In this document: positions 43,998 to 52,481 of the stretch, one piece after another
Position numbering within the stretch: position 1 is the stretch's first letter
Layout of the letters: the number at the start of each line of letters is the position of its first letter
Assembly: GCA_016931915.1 (NCBI GenBank)
Contig: JAFGDU010000080.1
Coordinates: 1-54,732, forward strand
Length of the DNA stretch: 54,732 bases
From: Actinomycetota bacterium
GTDB lineage: Bacteria; Actinomycetota; Geothermincolia; Geothermincolales; RBG-13-55-18
Reading direction: 5' to 3'
The notes under the pieces: model-generated
Databases searched by the model: none
What the model was told of the DNA's origin: nothing
Seen by the model: only the letters and a program-made list of their open reading frames with translations
Position numbers and translations under genes: made by a program

Positions 43998-45347
43998 ATG
44001 CATGTAATAATCGCAGGATGTGGAAGGGTCGGGACTCAGATCGCGGAATCCCTATCTTACGAAAACCACGATGTTGTTGTGATCGACAATGATGCCGAGT
44101 CCTTCAAACGTCTTGGAGGGATCTTCCATGGAGTCTGTGTCGAGGGAGTCGCTTTCGACGAGAATACCCTGCTTGAAGCCGGCGCAAGGGACGCCGATGC
44201 TTTCACCGCCGTTACCGATCACGAAAACACCAATATCATGTCTGCGCTGGCGGCAAAGAACCTATTCAGCGTGCCGGTAGTCCACTCCCGGCTCTATGAC
44301 ACCGAAATGGAACAGACATTCTCCAGCCTCGGCGTCGCACACACGTGTGGAACGTCGCTGGTAGTGAACAAGATGATGGAACTTCTTCTCTATCCGGAGG
44401 AGGTTCTTGTCGTATACGAAAACGAGAGTCTGGGGCTTAGAACATTTGGATTATCGGTTCCTTCTCAAGCAGCGGGCATCCAGGCAGGGGAACTCAACAA
44501 CGGCATCAACCTGAGTTTCATAGCACTCGTCCGGGATAATCGGGAAATAAAGGTAAATAAAAATACAAGGTTGGCCGCCGGCGATTTTGTGCTTCTCACT
44601 GCCGTCAAGGCTGGGTTGTCGGCAGCCTACGGGATCCTGGGAATAGGACCAGCGGTAGACCCACTTTGGCAACCAAAGAAACCCGAAAACACAAGGATTG
44701 TTGTTGGTGGCTGCAGCCTGGTCGGCGCTCTGCTCGCAAGGCGCCTGGACGCCAGAGGCTTCAAGGTAACCGTGGTCGACTCCGACCCACATAAGTCGAG
44801 AAGGCTCCACGATAATCCGGGAGTGGAATTTATCGAGGGACTGATCTGCGACGATAATACGTTGCTGGATGCCGGCATAGATGAAGCCGATGCGTTCACG
44901 GCAGTGGGCAAACTCGATAACGAGAACCTCTTGGCGGCTGAGTTGGCGAAATATTATTTCAAAGTGCCACGGGTCGTGGCAAGGTTGTTCAATCCGGATA
45001 AAGAATCCACTTACCAGGCACTCGGCACGGCTTACGTATGCGGCACCGATATACTGTCGTATACGATTCTCGACGTTATTCTCCATTCCAAAATACAGGT
45101 AAGGTCACCGCGCGTATTGCTCGATTACGACCTGGTTGAATTCGAGGTCCCGGACAAGTGGGATGGAGCGACGCTTGGTTCTCTTGTCCGCAAGACGGGT
45201 ATAACCTTCGTTTACGTTATCAGGGGGGCTACCTGCCTGCTCCCGGAGAACGATCTCGCGATCGGGGAAAGCGACCTCATCGGCGCGCTGATTCCTTATG
45301 CGAAAACCTGGAAACTTGAAAGGCAAATGAGTAAGAAGAGGAAGTGA
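43998..45347 (+). CDS. trkA: TrkA-type K+ uptake regulatory protein (two RCK units)
   Basis: A 449-residue cytosolic gating subunit. Two Rossmann TrkA_N units begin MHVIIAGCGRVGTQIAESLS (GxGxxG) and RIVVGGCSLVGALLARRLD, each followed by its acidic NAD(H)-binding strand end (VVVIDND, VTVVDSD), and TrkA_C-like segments close each half. It forms a ring under TrkH and controls the channel through bound nucleotides. The second unit's loop reads GGCSLVG, slightly degenerate. First gene of a run in which every gene overlaps the next by one to four bases. Confidence 0.92.
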   Translation: MHVIIAGCGRVGTQIAESLSYENHDVVVIDNDAESFKRLGGIFHGVCVEGVAFDENTLLEAGARDADAFTAVTDHENTNIMSALAAKNLFSVPVVHSRLYDTEMEQTFSSLGVAHTCGTSLVVNKMMELLLYPEEVLVVYENESLGLRTFGLSVPSQAAGIQAGELNNGINLSFIALVRDNREIKVNKNTRLAAGDFVLLTAVKAGLSAAYGILGIGPAVDPLWQPKKPENTRIVVGGCSLVGALLARRLDARGFKVTVVDSDPHKSRRLHDNPGVEFIEGLICDDNTLLDAGIDEADAFTAVGKLDNENLLAAELAKYYFKVPRVVARLFNPDKESTYQALGTAYVCGTDILSYTILDVILHSKIQVRSPRVLLDYDLVEFEVPDKWDGATLGSLVRKTGITFVYVIRGATCLLPENDLAIGESDLIGALIPYAKTWKLERQMSKKRK

Positions 45348-46006
45348 TTGCCATACATATCGTGATAGCCGGAGGCGGGAAGGTCGGGTCCTTTCTTGCG
45401 GAAAAGCTCGCAAAAAAGAACACGATAGTGGTTATCGAAAAAGATCCGATTACGTGCGAGAAACTTTACAGGACGACTGACGCCTTGGTCATCCAAGGCG
45501 ATGCTTGCAACTATCGTTACCAGGAAGAAGCACGCGTAGGCAGAGCGGACGTCTTCGCCGCGGTAACGGGCGACGACGACGATAATCTTGTCGCATGCCA
45601 GCTCGCGAAGTCTTCTTTCAACGTGCCCCGTACGGTCGCCCGCGTCAACAACCCGAAGAACGAACGCATATTCAATCTCATGGGAACCGATGCTATATCG
45701 AGCACAACCATTATCGGACACCTCATTGAGGAAAAAGCGACGATAGGGGACATATTGACCCTCCAAGTGTTGAAATCAGGTAAAGCCGCTATAGTCGAGA
45801 TCGATATCCCCGAGGCAGGCTGCTGCTCATGTAACAAGCGATTGAAAGATCTCGGTCTCCCTGATGGTTGCGTATTGGTATCTATCCTTCGCGGGCAGGA
45901 AGTGATAATCCCCCGCGGGAAAGACGTCATTCTGCCCGGAGATTCCGTCATCGCCGTGACGTCCACCGAGAAAGAAAGCGATCTCAAGAAGAGTCTGGTT
46001 GGATAA
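45344..46006 (+). CDS. TrkA-family protein (single RCK)
   Basis: A 220-residue single-unit TrkA/KtrA-type protein: IHIVIAGGGKVGSFLAEKLA with intact GxGxxG and IVVIEKD, then a TrkA_C domain (about 140-215). It may form mixed rings with the longer TrkA or act as the ring for another TrkH state. The start is GTG 45344, overlapping the trkA stop (GTGA), with AGAGGAA upstream. It ends TAATG, overlapping the next start by one base. Confidence 0.9.
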   Translation: MIAIHIVIAGGGKVGSFLAEKLAKKNTIVVIEKDPITCEKLYRTTDALVIQGDACNYRYQEEARVGRADVFAAVTGDDDDNLVACQLAKSSFNVPRTVARVNNPKNERIFNLMGTDAISSTTIIGHLIEEKATIGDILTLQVLKSGKAAIVEIDIPEAGCCSCNKRLKDLGLPDGCVLVSILRGQEVIIPRGKDVILPGDSVIAVTSTEKESDLKKSLVG

Positions 46007-46191
46007 TGCCGACGAGTGAATTGGAGCGGATAATGGCCGAGAGCAGGAAGCGTTACGGTTCGAGATGGAGATCTCGAGTTAGGAAATGGCATAACTCGGT
46101 TGTCGGAATCTTCAGCGAGATCTCCCTGGTCGTCGCCATCTCTCTGATTTCGCTCCTGATCATGATAATCGTGAGGGCAATCGTAATATGA
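46006..46191 (+). CDS. 61-residue single-pass microprotein in the trk operon
   Basis: Begins MPTSELERIMAESRKRYGSR: a basic amphipathic cytoplasmic half of about 38 residues, then one membrane helix (ISLVVAISLISLLIMIIV) and a short end. Its start overlaps the preceding stop (TAATG) and its stop overlaps the trkH start (ATGA), so it is translated in step with the transporter. I recognise no family. Such placement suggests a small subunit or regulator of TrkH, in the manner of KdpF for KdpABC; that is inference. Confidence 0.7.
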   Translation: MPTSELERIMAESRKRYGSRWRSRVRKWHNSVVGIFSEISLVVAISLISLLIMIIVRAIVI

Positions 46192-47705
46192 TCCTGCGGC
46201 CCACACTTGACGACTTCAAACTGGTGGGGTGGGGGGTTGGCAGGATCATACTCGCCGTCGGGCTCATAATGATCGTTCCGATGGTAACCTCTCTGGCCTT
46301 CCGGGAATGGAACGTGGCCGTCGATTTCCTTATAGGCATAGGTTGTTGCCTGATCTTCTGGCTGAGCATGGAACTCACCTGTCAGGTGAAACTGGATCTG
46401 ACCTGGTCGCATGGTCTGGTGATCTCGTCAGCCGGATGGTTGCTTGCGATGTTCTTCGGGGCGATACCGCACTATCTATCCGGCCATTTCAGCTCCTTTC
46501 TCGATGCCTGCTTCGACGTCATGAGCGGTTTCACCACCACCGGGCTGTTCCTGCTGCAGGACCTTGACCACGTTTCGAACGGGATGAACATGTGGAGGCA
46601 CGTGCTCACTTATGCCGGCGGCCAGGGGATCGTCGTTATCGCTCTGACCTTTCTCTTCGTGAGAACGTCTGGCGCTTTCAGCATCTATTCCGGGGAAGCC
46701 AAGGAGGAGAGGCTGCTTCCCAATGTAATACGAACCGCCCGAGCGATATGGTTGATAAGCCTTACGTATCTCGTGATAGGTTGTATCGTTCTCTTTGCCG
46801 CCCTCAAGGTCGAGGGAATGAGCACGGGCAGGAGCTTTCTGCAGTCGACGTGGCTCTTCATGGGATCGTGGTCCACGGGCGGGTTCGCCCCCCAGAGCCT
46901 GAACCTCCTCTATTATCACAGCTTCCTCATCGAAATGATCACCATGATTATATTCGTGATCGGGTCGTTGAACTTCGCGCTGCACTATTCGGTTTGGAGC
47001 GGAAGGCGGTCCGAGATATGGAAGAACGTAGAAGTCCGATCCTTTGCCATCACGGTCTCGCTCGTCACCCTCTTTGTGACCATTGGCCTCTCTCAGCTTG
47101 GTGTTTACACGACGATAGCAGAGTACTTTCGCAAGGGCTTCTACATTCTCATCTCGGGCCATACAACCACGGGTAACAGTACTGTTTATTCCTCTTCTCT
47201 TCTTAATGAGTTCGGGGCCCTCGCCTTATGGGCCATAGTATTGGCCATGGCCATCGGGGCCAGCGCGGCATCGACCGGCGGCGGCTTCAAGGGCTTGAGG
47301 GTCGGTGTTTTCGTGAAGAGTCTGTGGCACGACATCAAGAGCATCACGGCCCCCGAATCGGCGGTGATGCGCCCGAAGATCCACCATATCAACGACATAT
47401 GGATAGATGAGCCCCTGGCACGAGGAGTAATGCTCATACTCCTCTGCTACGTCGCGATCTACTTTGTGGGAGGTCTTCTGGGGGTGGCGTATGGATACCC
47501 CCCCTCCGTCGCTTTTTTCGACTCCGTAAGTGCGGGCAGCAACACCGGGCTTTCCGCCGGGCTGGTTTCCCCGCTGATGCCGTCCGTCCTCAAGGTCTAT
47601 TACGTTTTCAGCATGTGGGTCGGGCGCCTCGAATTCCTGGCCATATTTGCCCTGGTCGGCATGTTTGCGTCCACGATCGTGGGCAGGAAGGTGGGGCGAG
47701 CATGA
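46188..47705 (+). CDS. trkH: TrkH-family potassium transporter
   Basis: A 505-residue superfamily-K-transporter subunit with four pore repeats. Selectivity filter segments are visible at TTTG (116-119), STGG (229-232), TTTG (326-329) and SNTG (451-454), each followed by hydrophobic helices. It moves K+ inward under control of the TrkA-type rings encoded upstream. It starts within the microprotein stop (ATGA) and ends within the start of the OB-fold-like gene (ATGA). Confidence 0.94.
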   Translation: MILRPTLDDFKLVGWGVGRIILAVGLIMIVPMVTSLAFREWNVAVDFLIGIGCCLIFWLSMELTCQVKLDLTWSHGLVISSAGWLLAMFFGAIPHYLSGHFSSFLDACFDVMSGFTTTGLFLLQDLDHVSNGMNMWRHVLTYAGGQGIVVIALTFLFVRTSGAFSIYSGEAKEERLLPNVIRTARAIWLISLTYLVIGCIVLFAALKVEGMSTGRSFLQSTWLFMGSWSTGGFAPQSLNLLYYHSFLIEMITMIIFVIGSLNFALHYSVWSGRRSEIWKNVEVRSFAITVSLVTLFVTIGLSQLGVYTTIAEYFRKGFYILISGHTTTGNSTVYSSSLLNEFGALALWAIVLAMAIGASAASTGGGFKGLRVGVFVKSLWHDIKSITAPESAVMRPKIHHINDIWIDEPLARGVMLILLCYVAIYFVGGLLGVAYGYPPSVAFFDSVSAGSNTGLSAGLVSPLMPSVLKVYYVFSMWVGRLEFLAIFALVGMFASTIVGRKVGRA

Positions 47706-48286
47706 AGATATATCGCTATGCCGCACTAACGCTGTCCTTGTTGTTTGCCGCCGTGCTCTGCCTGTACTCGCCTCTTTCTCCTGGAGGCGGACAAGCATCG
47801 GCCGACGGGGTCGATCATGTCTCCATCTCCGAACTCATCGAGAATATGGAGGAGTACGACGGCGATACGGTGGTAATCAGCGGCGAGGCGATCGGGGACA
47901 TCATGATCAGGGGGGATCATGCCTGGTTAACCGTTAACGACGACTCTTACAGCGAGAACAGCCTCGAGGAAGGAGGGGAATACTCGGGCGTAAGCAATAT
48001 CGGCATAGGTGTTTGGGCACCCTCCAGCGAAGTCCAGTCCATCGAGAACCTGGGAAGCTACACGGAGAAAGGGGATATAGTCGAGGTCACGGGCGTTTTT
48101 CACAGAGCCTGTAGCGAGCACGGCGGTGATACCGATATCCATGCCTATTCCATCAGGGTAATAGAAGATGGGCATGCTGTTGAACACCCCTTCAGCTACG
48201 GCAAGCTTTTCGTCGCAGCGATATTAGCAGGCCTGGTTGTCTTCCTGCTGGTTCTTTGGAACAGGCGCCGGAGAGAATCGGAATAG
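47702..48286 (+). CDS. Exported OB-fold-like protein with C-terminal anchor
   Basis: A 194-residue protein. The N-terminal signal (YAALTLSLLFAAVLCLY) is followed by an extracellular domain with ISELIENMEEYDGDTVVISGEAIGDIM and EKGDIVEVTGVFHRAC, the strand pattern of OB-fold (tRNA_anti-like) proteins, and ends in a membrane helix (LFVAAILAGLVVFLLVLW) with basic tail RRRRE. The ATG at 47702 overlaps the trkH stop; a longer upstream frame overlaps trkH and is rejected. Its place as fifth coupled gene suggests an outer accessory or sensor of the Trk system. Not reported to my knowledge as a Trk subunit. Confidence 0.72.
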   Translation: MKIYRYAALTLSLLFAAVLCLYSPLSPGGGQASADGVDHVSISELIENMEEYDGDTVVISGEAIGDIMIRGDHAWLTVNDDSYSENSLEEGGEYSGVSNIGIGVWAPSSEVQSIENLGSYTEKGDIVEVTGVFHRACSEHGGDTDIHAYSIRVIEDGHAVEHPFSYGKLFVAAILAGLVVFLLVLWNRRRRESE

Positions 48287-48329
48287 AATCCTTCGTCCTC
48301 TCCCAGCTTTTGCAGGCCGCCCGATGTCA

Positions 48330-48341
48330 TTACAATTGTAA
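48330..48341 (+). promoter_or_regulatory. 12-bp palindrome before kdpD
   Basis: TTACAATTGTAA is a perfect palindrome 70 bases before kdpD, in the only non-overlapping gap of the cassette. It includes TACAAT, a possible -10 box with TTGCAG 15 bases upstream. It could be an operator, perhaps for KdpE autoregulation; no match to a known site is claimed. Confidence 0.35.
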
Positions 48342-48410
48342 GTAAGATGATCGGGAATCTCGCTAAGAAACGAGGTACATCCCGGTCAGGTATATGCATG
48401 TAGAAGGATC

Positions 48411-51056
48411 ATGAAAGCTGAAAACGGCCGGTTAACAGTCTTTCTGGGGGCGGCTCACGGCGTTGGCAAGACGTGGGCCATGCTCCAATCAGCACATGAG
48501 CGTATTTCCGAAGGCTTGGAAGTAACAGCCGGTTGGGTCGATACGCATGGTGAAAGAGAAGCCGATGGGCTGCTGCGGGGCATTTCGCCGCTTCCTCCCC
48601 GGGTTGCAGGCTCCAGCAATGCTTCCGTCCAGGAGATGGATCTCGACGCTATCCTCCTGCACAAGCCCGACATCGTTCTCGTAGACGGTCTGGAGCGCTC
48701 CAATAGCCCCGGGTCCAGGCACAATCGCTGTTATCTCGATATAGAAGAGCTTCTGGACGCAGGGATCAGCGTATATACGACCATCAACATTCAGTACGTC
48801 GAGAGCCTGAGCGATATTGCACACAAGATAACGGGTATGAGAACCGAAGAAAAGGTCCCGGACATATTTTTCGAAAGAGCCAACATGGTGCAACTTGTCG
48901 ACGTTCCCGCGGAGGTGCTCATACAGAGGTTCATGCAGGGGAAAGTGCACACCCCAGGCTTGAGCGCTGAAGAAGCAAGCAGATATTTCCGCAAGGATAT
49001 TATCAATGAGCTCAGGGAGCTGGCTTTGAGATATATCGCTCACCGTGTCGATATGGATCTCACCGCCGGAAAGACCGCGAGCGGGATCTCTGAGGTTCTG
49101 CCTTCCGTGGAGAGGGTGCTGGCCTGTATCGGCCCCAGCCCTTTCGGATCGCGCGTTCTGAGAGCCGCAAAGCACCTCTCAGATAACCTCAAGTGCGAAC
49201 TGATCGCCCTCTACGTTGATGTACCCGAGGCCAAACTCGACAGCAGTGATTACAGCTACGTGGAGGAGAATATAAAGCTGGCGGGGGAACTCGGCGCGGA
49301 GGTTATCCAGGCGATCGGACGCGATGTTGCTGCGACCATCCTCGAGACCGCGACCGAACGAAATGCTACCCAACTTGTTCTGGGCAGGCCTATCCGCCAT
49401 CGATGGAAGGAATTCCTGCGTGGCTCCATAGTCGATCGCATAATCTCCGAGAGCAATTCGATCGAGCTTCATCTTATTCCAGGTTCCAGAGAGGAGCTTC
49501 CGAAACGTAACGACCTGAGAAGGTTGCCGCTTGACCGCCCTAAATTGGCGAAGTATATTTTCATACTGATTTTGATCGGACTTGTAACGCTTGTTTGTAA
49601 GGTCACCGGGACACTCCTCGATCTCACCGACGTGGCGATGCTGTATCTTCTGCCCGTTCTATATGCCGGAGCTTTCGTCGGGGTACTATCTTCCATATTG
49701 ACGGCGATAGCCAGTGTCTTGGTATTCGATATACTTTTCGTGCCGCCTCTTTATCACATAACCGTTGACGATCTCAACTACCTGATAAGCTTCACGGTCT
49801 TCCTGCTCGTCGCAATCAGCACCGGTTTGCTCGCCAGCAGGTTGAGGCGCAAGATATTGGAATCCAGTCAGGCGGAAAATCGAGCCCGGACATTGTACAG
49901 CCTCAGCCAGGAGCTGACCCTGGTAGCAACGGTCGACGAGTTCAGCAGGGTCCTCGTGCAGCGGGTGGATCAGATGTTTAATATAGTTACCGCATTGTAC
50001 TTGCCTGAATCGAATTCTCTTAGACTTGCCGCCACGAGTACTGGCGATACAAAACCATTTCTCAAGGAGTCGGAAGCACAGGCTGCATACTGGGCTTTCG
50101 AACATGGCCAGACGGCAGGCGCAAAGACCGAATCCTTTACCGATGCGAAGGCAACGTATTATCCCCTCAAGACCGAGGATGACGTGATTGGCGTTATCGG
50201 CTTCATGGTCGAACAGAACCCTTCCGCTGCCTACCTGAAGCAGGAGGAGACTTTCCAGGCTATTGCCGCTCTGGCTTCACTGGCCCTCAACAAGCTGCTT
50301 CTTGCCATCACGACACAGCATGTTCGAGCCCTGGAGGCCAGCGACAGGCTTTGGAATGCGCTATTCGATTCCGTCTCACATGACCTCAGAACCCCCCTGT
50401 CCTCCATTACCGGTGCGGCGACGACGCTTATGGATCAGAGCACGGAATTCACTCCAGAGCAGAGGATCTCATTGCTTCGAAATATCGAAAGGGGTTCCGC
50501 GCAGATGAACAGGCTCGTGGGGAAGCTGCTTGATATGGCGAGGGTGGAGAGCGGGAGCCTCCACATTGAGACGGAATGGTGTGACGTTCAGGACATCGTG
50601 GGTGTTGCGCTTTCTGAGTTTTCGGAGGCCTGGGAAGATCACAAAATCACGGTTGCAATACAACCGGACATGCCCCTGATCCAAGTTGACTTCGGGTTGA
50701 TGGTTCAAGTGCAGATCAACCTCATCGATAATGCGATTAAGTATTCGCCCGAGGGAACGGAGATCGAGATAATCTGGGAAGTGGTCGGCGAAGACATCGT
50801 CTCGTCGGTCAGTGACAGGGGCCTGGGAATCAGCCAGCCGGACAAAGAGGCTATATTCGATAAGTTCATCAGGTTGAATGCCGCTCATCCTGTCCAGGGA
50901 ACCGGGCTGGGGCTTTCTATATGTAAGGGAATTGTCGAAGCACATCATGGGCGAATCTGGGTCGAGGACAGACCCGGTGGTGGAAGCCTCTTTTCTTTCA
51001 GCCTTCCCGTCGAGAAGCTTTACCCCGAAATGATGGAAGAAATGGAAGGGGGGTGA
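48411..51056 (+). CDS. kdpD: KdpD sensor histidine kinase
   Basis: An 881-residue KdpD: N-terminal KdpD domain with Walker-type GAAHGVGKT (13-21) and GWVDTHGE, a universal-stress-like domain (about 223-345), four closely spaced membrane helices of the DUF4118 type (about 380-475), a GAF-like region, HisKA with H657 in SVSHDLRTPLSS, and HATPase with NAIKYSPEGTEIEI, DRGLGI and GTGLGLSICKG. It senses K+ limitation or ionic stress and phosphorylates KdpE. No kdpFABC genes are in the window; it adjoins the Trk genes, which it may control instead. KdpE starts five bases after the stop. Confidence 0.94.
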   Translation: MKAENGRLTVFLGAAHGVGKTWAMLQSAHERISEGLEVTAGWVDTHGEREADGLLRGISPLPPRVAGSSNASVQEMDLDAILLHKPDIVLVDGLERSNSPGSRHNRCYLDIEELLDAGISVYTTINIQYVESLSDIAHKITGMRTEEKVPDIFFERANMVQLVDVPAEVLIQRFMQGKVHTPGLSAEEASRYFRKDIINELRELALRYIAHRVDMDLTAGKTASGISEVLPSVERVLACIGPSPFGSRVLRAAKHLSDNLKCELIALYVDVPEAKLDSSDYSYVEENIKLAGELGAEVIQAIGRDVAATILETATERNATQLVLGRPIRHRWKEFLRGSIVDRIISESNSIELHLIPGSREELPKRNDLRRLPLDRPKLAKYIFILILIGLVTLVCKVTGTLLDLTDVAMLYLLPVLYAGAFVGVLSSILTAIASVLVFDILFVPPLYHITVDDLNYLISFTVFLLVAISTGLLASRLRRKILESSQAENRARTLYSLSQELTLVATVDEFSRVLVQRVDQMFNIVTALYLPESNSLRLAATSTGDTKPFLKESEAQAAYWAFEHGQTAGAKTESFTDAKATYYPLKTEDDVIGVIGFMVEQNPSAAYLKQEETFQAIAALASLALNKLLLAITTQHVRALEASDRLWNALFDSVSHDLRTPLSSITGAATTLMDQSTEFTPEQRISLLRNIERGSAQMNRLVGKLLDMARVESGSLHIETEWCDVQDIVGVALSEFSEAWEDHKITVAIQPDMPLIQVDFGLMVQVQINLIDNAIKYSPEGTEIEIIWEVVGEDIVSSVSDRGLGISQPDKEAIFDKFIRLNAAHPVQGTGLGLSICKGIVEAHHGRIWVEDRPGGGSLFSFSLPVEKLYPEMMEEMEGG

Positions 51057-51061
51057 TATAG

Positions 51062-51757
51062 ATGGCTGACTTAAATGCCCGTATTCTACTCGTTGACGAT
51101 GAGGTAGAGATACGCAGATTACTGAGAGTTGCACTTGATGCTTACGGCTACTCTGTCATAGAGGCGGAGACAGGGCGCGATGGTATACGCAAGGCAGCCT
51201 TGGACCATCCCGACATAATGATACTCGATATGGGTCTTCCCGATATCGAAGGTTTAGAGGTAATAAGAAATGTGAGGGAATGGTCCTCGATGCCAATAAT
51301 TATTCTGTCTGTAAGAGAAAGGGAAAAAGATAAGGTCGCGGCCCTTGATTCCGGCGCGAGCGACTATGTGGTCAAGCCCTTCAATATGGGAGAGCTGATG
51401 GCACGTGTACGCGTTGCCTTGCGTAGTCTTGTCCCAGGAAGCACCGACCCGGTGATAGAAATCGGAGATCTACGCATGGACTTGTCGAGAAGAGTTACCG
51501 CCGTAGGTGGCAAGGAGATAAAGCTAACACCCACGGAATATGAACTCCTGAAGCTGTTGGCGATCAACGCAGGAAAAGTAATTACTCAAAAGCAGTTATT
51601 GGAACACATCTGGGATACCAAATCTTTGGAGCACACCCAGTATTTACGCGTCTACGTCAGCCAACTGCGTAAGAAGATAGAGTTGGATCCCTCCCACCCT
51701 AGATATCTCTTAACAGAGCCTGGTGTCGGATATCGGTTAGCGTCATCTGATGTATAG
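51062..51757 (+). CDS. kdpE: KdpE response regulator
   Basis: A 231-residue OmpR/PhoB-type regulator: receiver with acidic pair VDDE (11-14), phospho-acceptor D56 in IMILDMGLPD, Thr/Ser switch IILSVRERE and Lys in YVVKPF, then a winged helix (DLRMDLSRRVT to GVGYRLASS). Partner of KdpD. GGGGGTGAT upstream supports the ATG. No DNA target can be proven; the palindrome before kdpD is a candidate. Confidence 0.94.
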   Translation: MADLNARILLVDDEVEIRRLLRVALDAYGYSVIEAETGRDGIRKAALDHPDIMILDMGLPDIEGLEVIRNVREWSSMPIIILSVREREKDKVAALDSGASDYVVKPFNMGELMARVRVALRSLVPGSTDPVIEIGDLRMDLSRRVTAVGGKEIKLTPTEYELLKLLAINAGKVITQKQLLEHIWDTKSLEHTQYLRVYVSQLRKKIELDPSHPRYLLTEPGVGYRLASSDV

Positions 51758-51789
51758 TTACATCCACCCCATATCTCCTTCGCGACCTC

Positions 51790-51852
51790 CAGAAAACCGC
51801 CTGTTTTCATGACATTCTTAAGCGGCGACACTTTATTATCCTGCATGAACGC
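51790..51852. repeat. Right copy of the 63-bp direct repeat
   Basis: Starts 33 bases after kdpE. Same orientation as 43672-43734, 30 of the first 30 bases identical and the last 14 nearly so (CCTGCATGAACGC against CCTGCAGAAACGC). Read leftwards it encodes FMQDNKVSPLKNVMKTGGFL. Confidence 0.75.
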
Positions 51853-52481
51853 TGGCCGCAGCCAGGTGAAAGTTGCGATTTTTAATTAAGAAAATACTAC
51901 AGAGGGCTCTTTTCGGGCTCTTTTTGTATTGAAATAGAGCATGCGCCCGCAGCCGCTAGGCGCGACCCCAGGGTCTACGGGCGCTTGGGGAGTGTACCTG
52001 TTGCCGGCCCCGTAAGGGCCACCACCGCCGCCGCCGCGGCGGGGGAGGGGAGAGGCAATGAACCATGCCGTCTCCTGTGGGGGGCGGTTGCTGCGGCGGC
52101 GCCGGAGGAGCGGCCACCGGCGCCATGTTAAAATAGCCGTACTATCCCTCAAAGCTCATATGCCCATATGGCTTAAGGGAATAGTGCAGGAGGAGGCCCG
52201 TGCTGGGGCCCCCTCCACCTTTTTATGTCCCGGTGGGGTAGAGGCTTTCTGTATGAACACTATAGTTGACATATGAAAACTATAGTGCTTGTGTCAAGGG
52301 CAGCGACGGGGAGGGGAGCATGGAAACATGGCGGCCCCCGCCGTGTGCTCCCACGAGCATGCCGGCGCCGCGGCGCCTGGCAAGGGTATATGGGTTATGA
52401 AAATACTATAGAGGTGCTTACGGAATTTCCCTAATACATCCTTCATTGATCCTTCGCTGTTACACAAGAAAAAAGATATAT
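51853..52481. other. Intergenic stretch without a convincing gene
   Basis: AT-rich ends enclose a very GC-rich core (about 51940-52370) with runs of CCGCCG and local dyads such as GGCCCC-GTAA-GGGGCC-like sequence near 52017. The word GAAAATACTACAGAGG (51890-51905) recurs as GAAAATACTATAGAGG (52399-52414) near the two ends. Open frames here are short, Arg-rich and unsupported by ribosome sites. Confidence 0.5.
52258..52287. promoter_or_regulatory. Operator-like inverted repeat CACTATAGTT
   Basis: CACTATAGTT (52258-52267) and AACTATAGTG (52278-52287) form a perfect 10-bp inverted repeat with 10-base spacing, and TTGACA (52266-52271) overlaps the left arm. The layout suggests a repressor-controlled promoter or a recombination site. 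No gene with a good start lies directly downstream on either strand. Confidence 0.45.

Noticed and set aside
51890..51926. Terminator after the K+ cassette (GGGCTCTTTTCGGGCTCTTTTT)
   Set aside because: The two GGGCTC words are direct, not inverted, so no stable stem forms.
51886..52276. Arg-rich open frames on both strands
   Set aside because: No ribosome site, low-complexity composition from GC-rich repeats, and mutual overlap.
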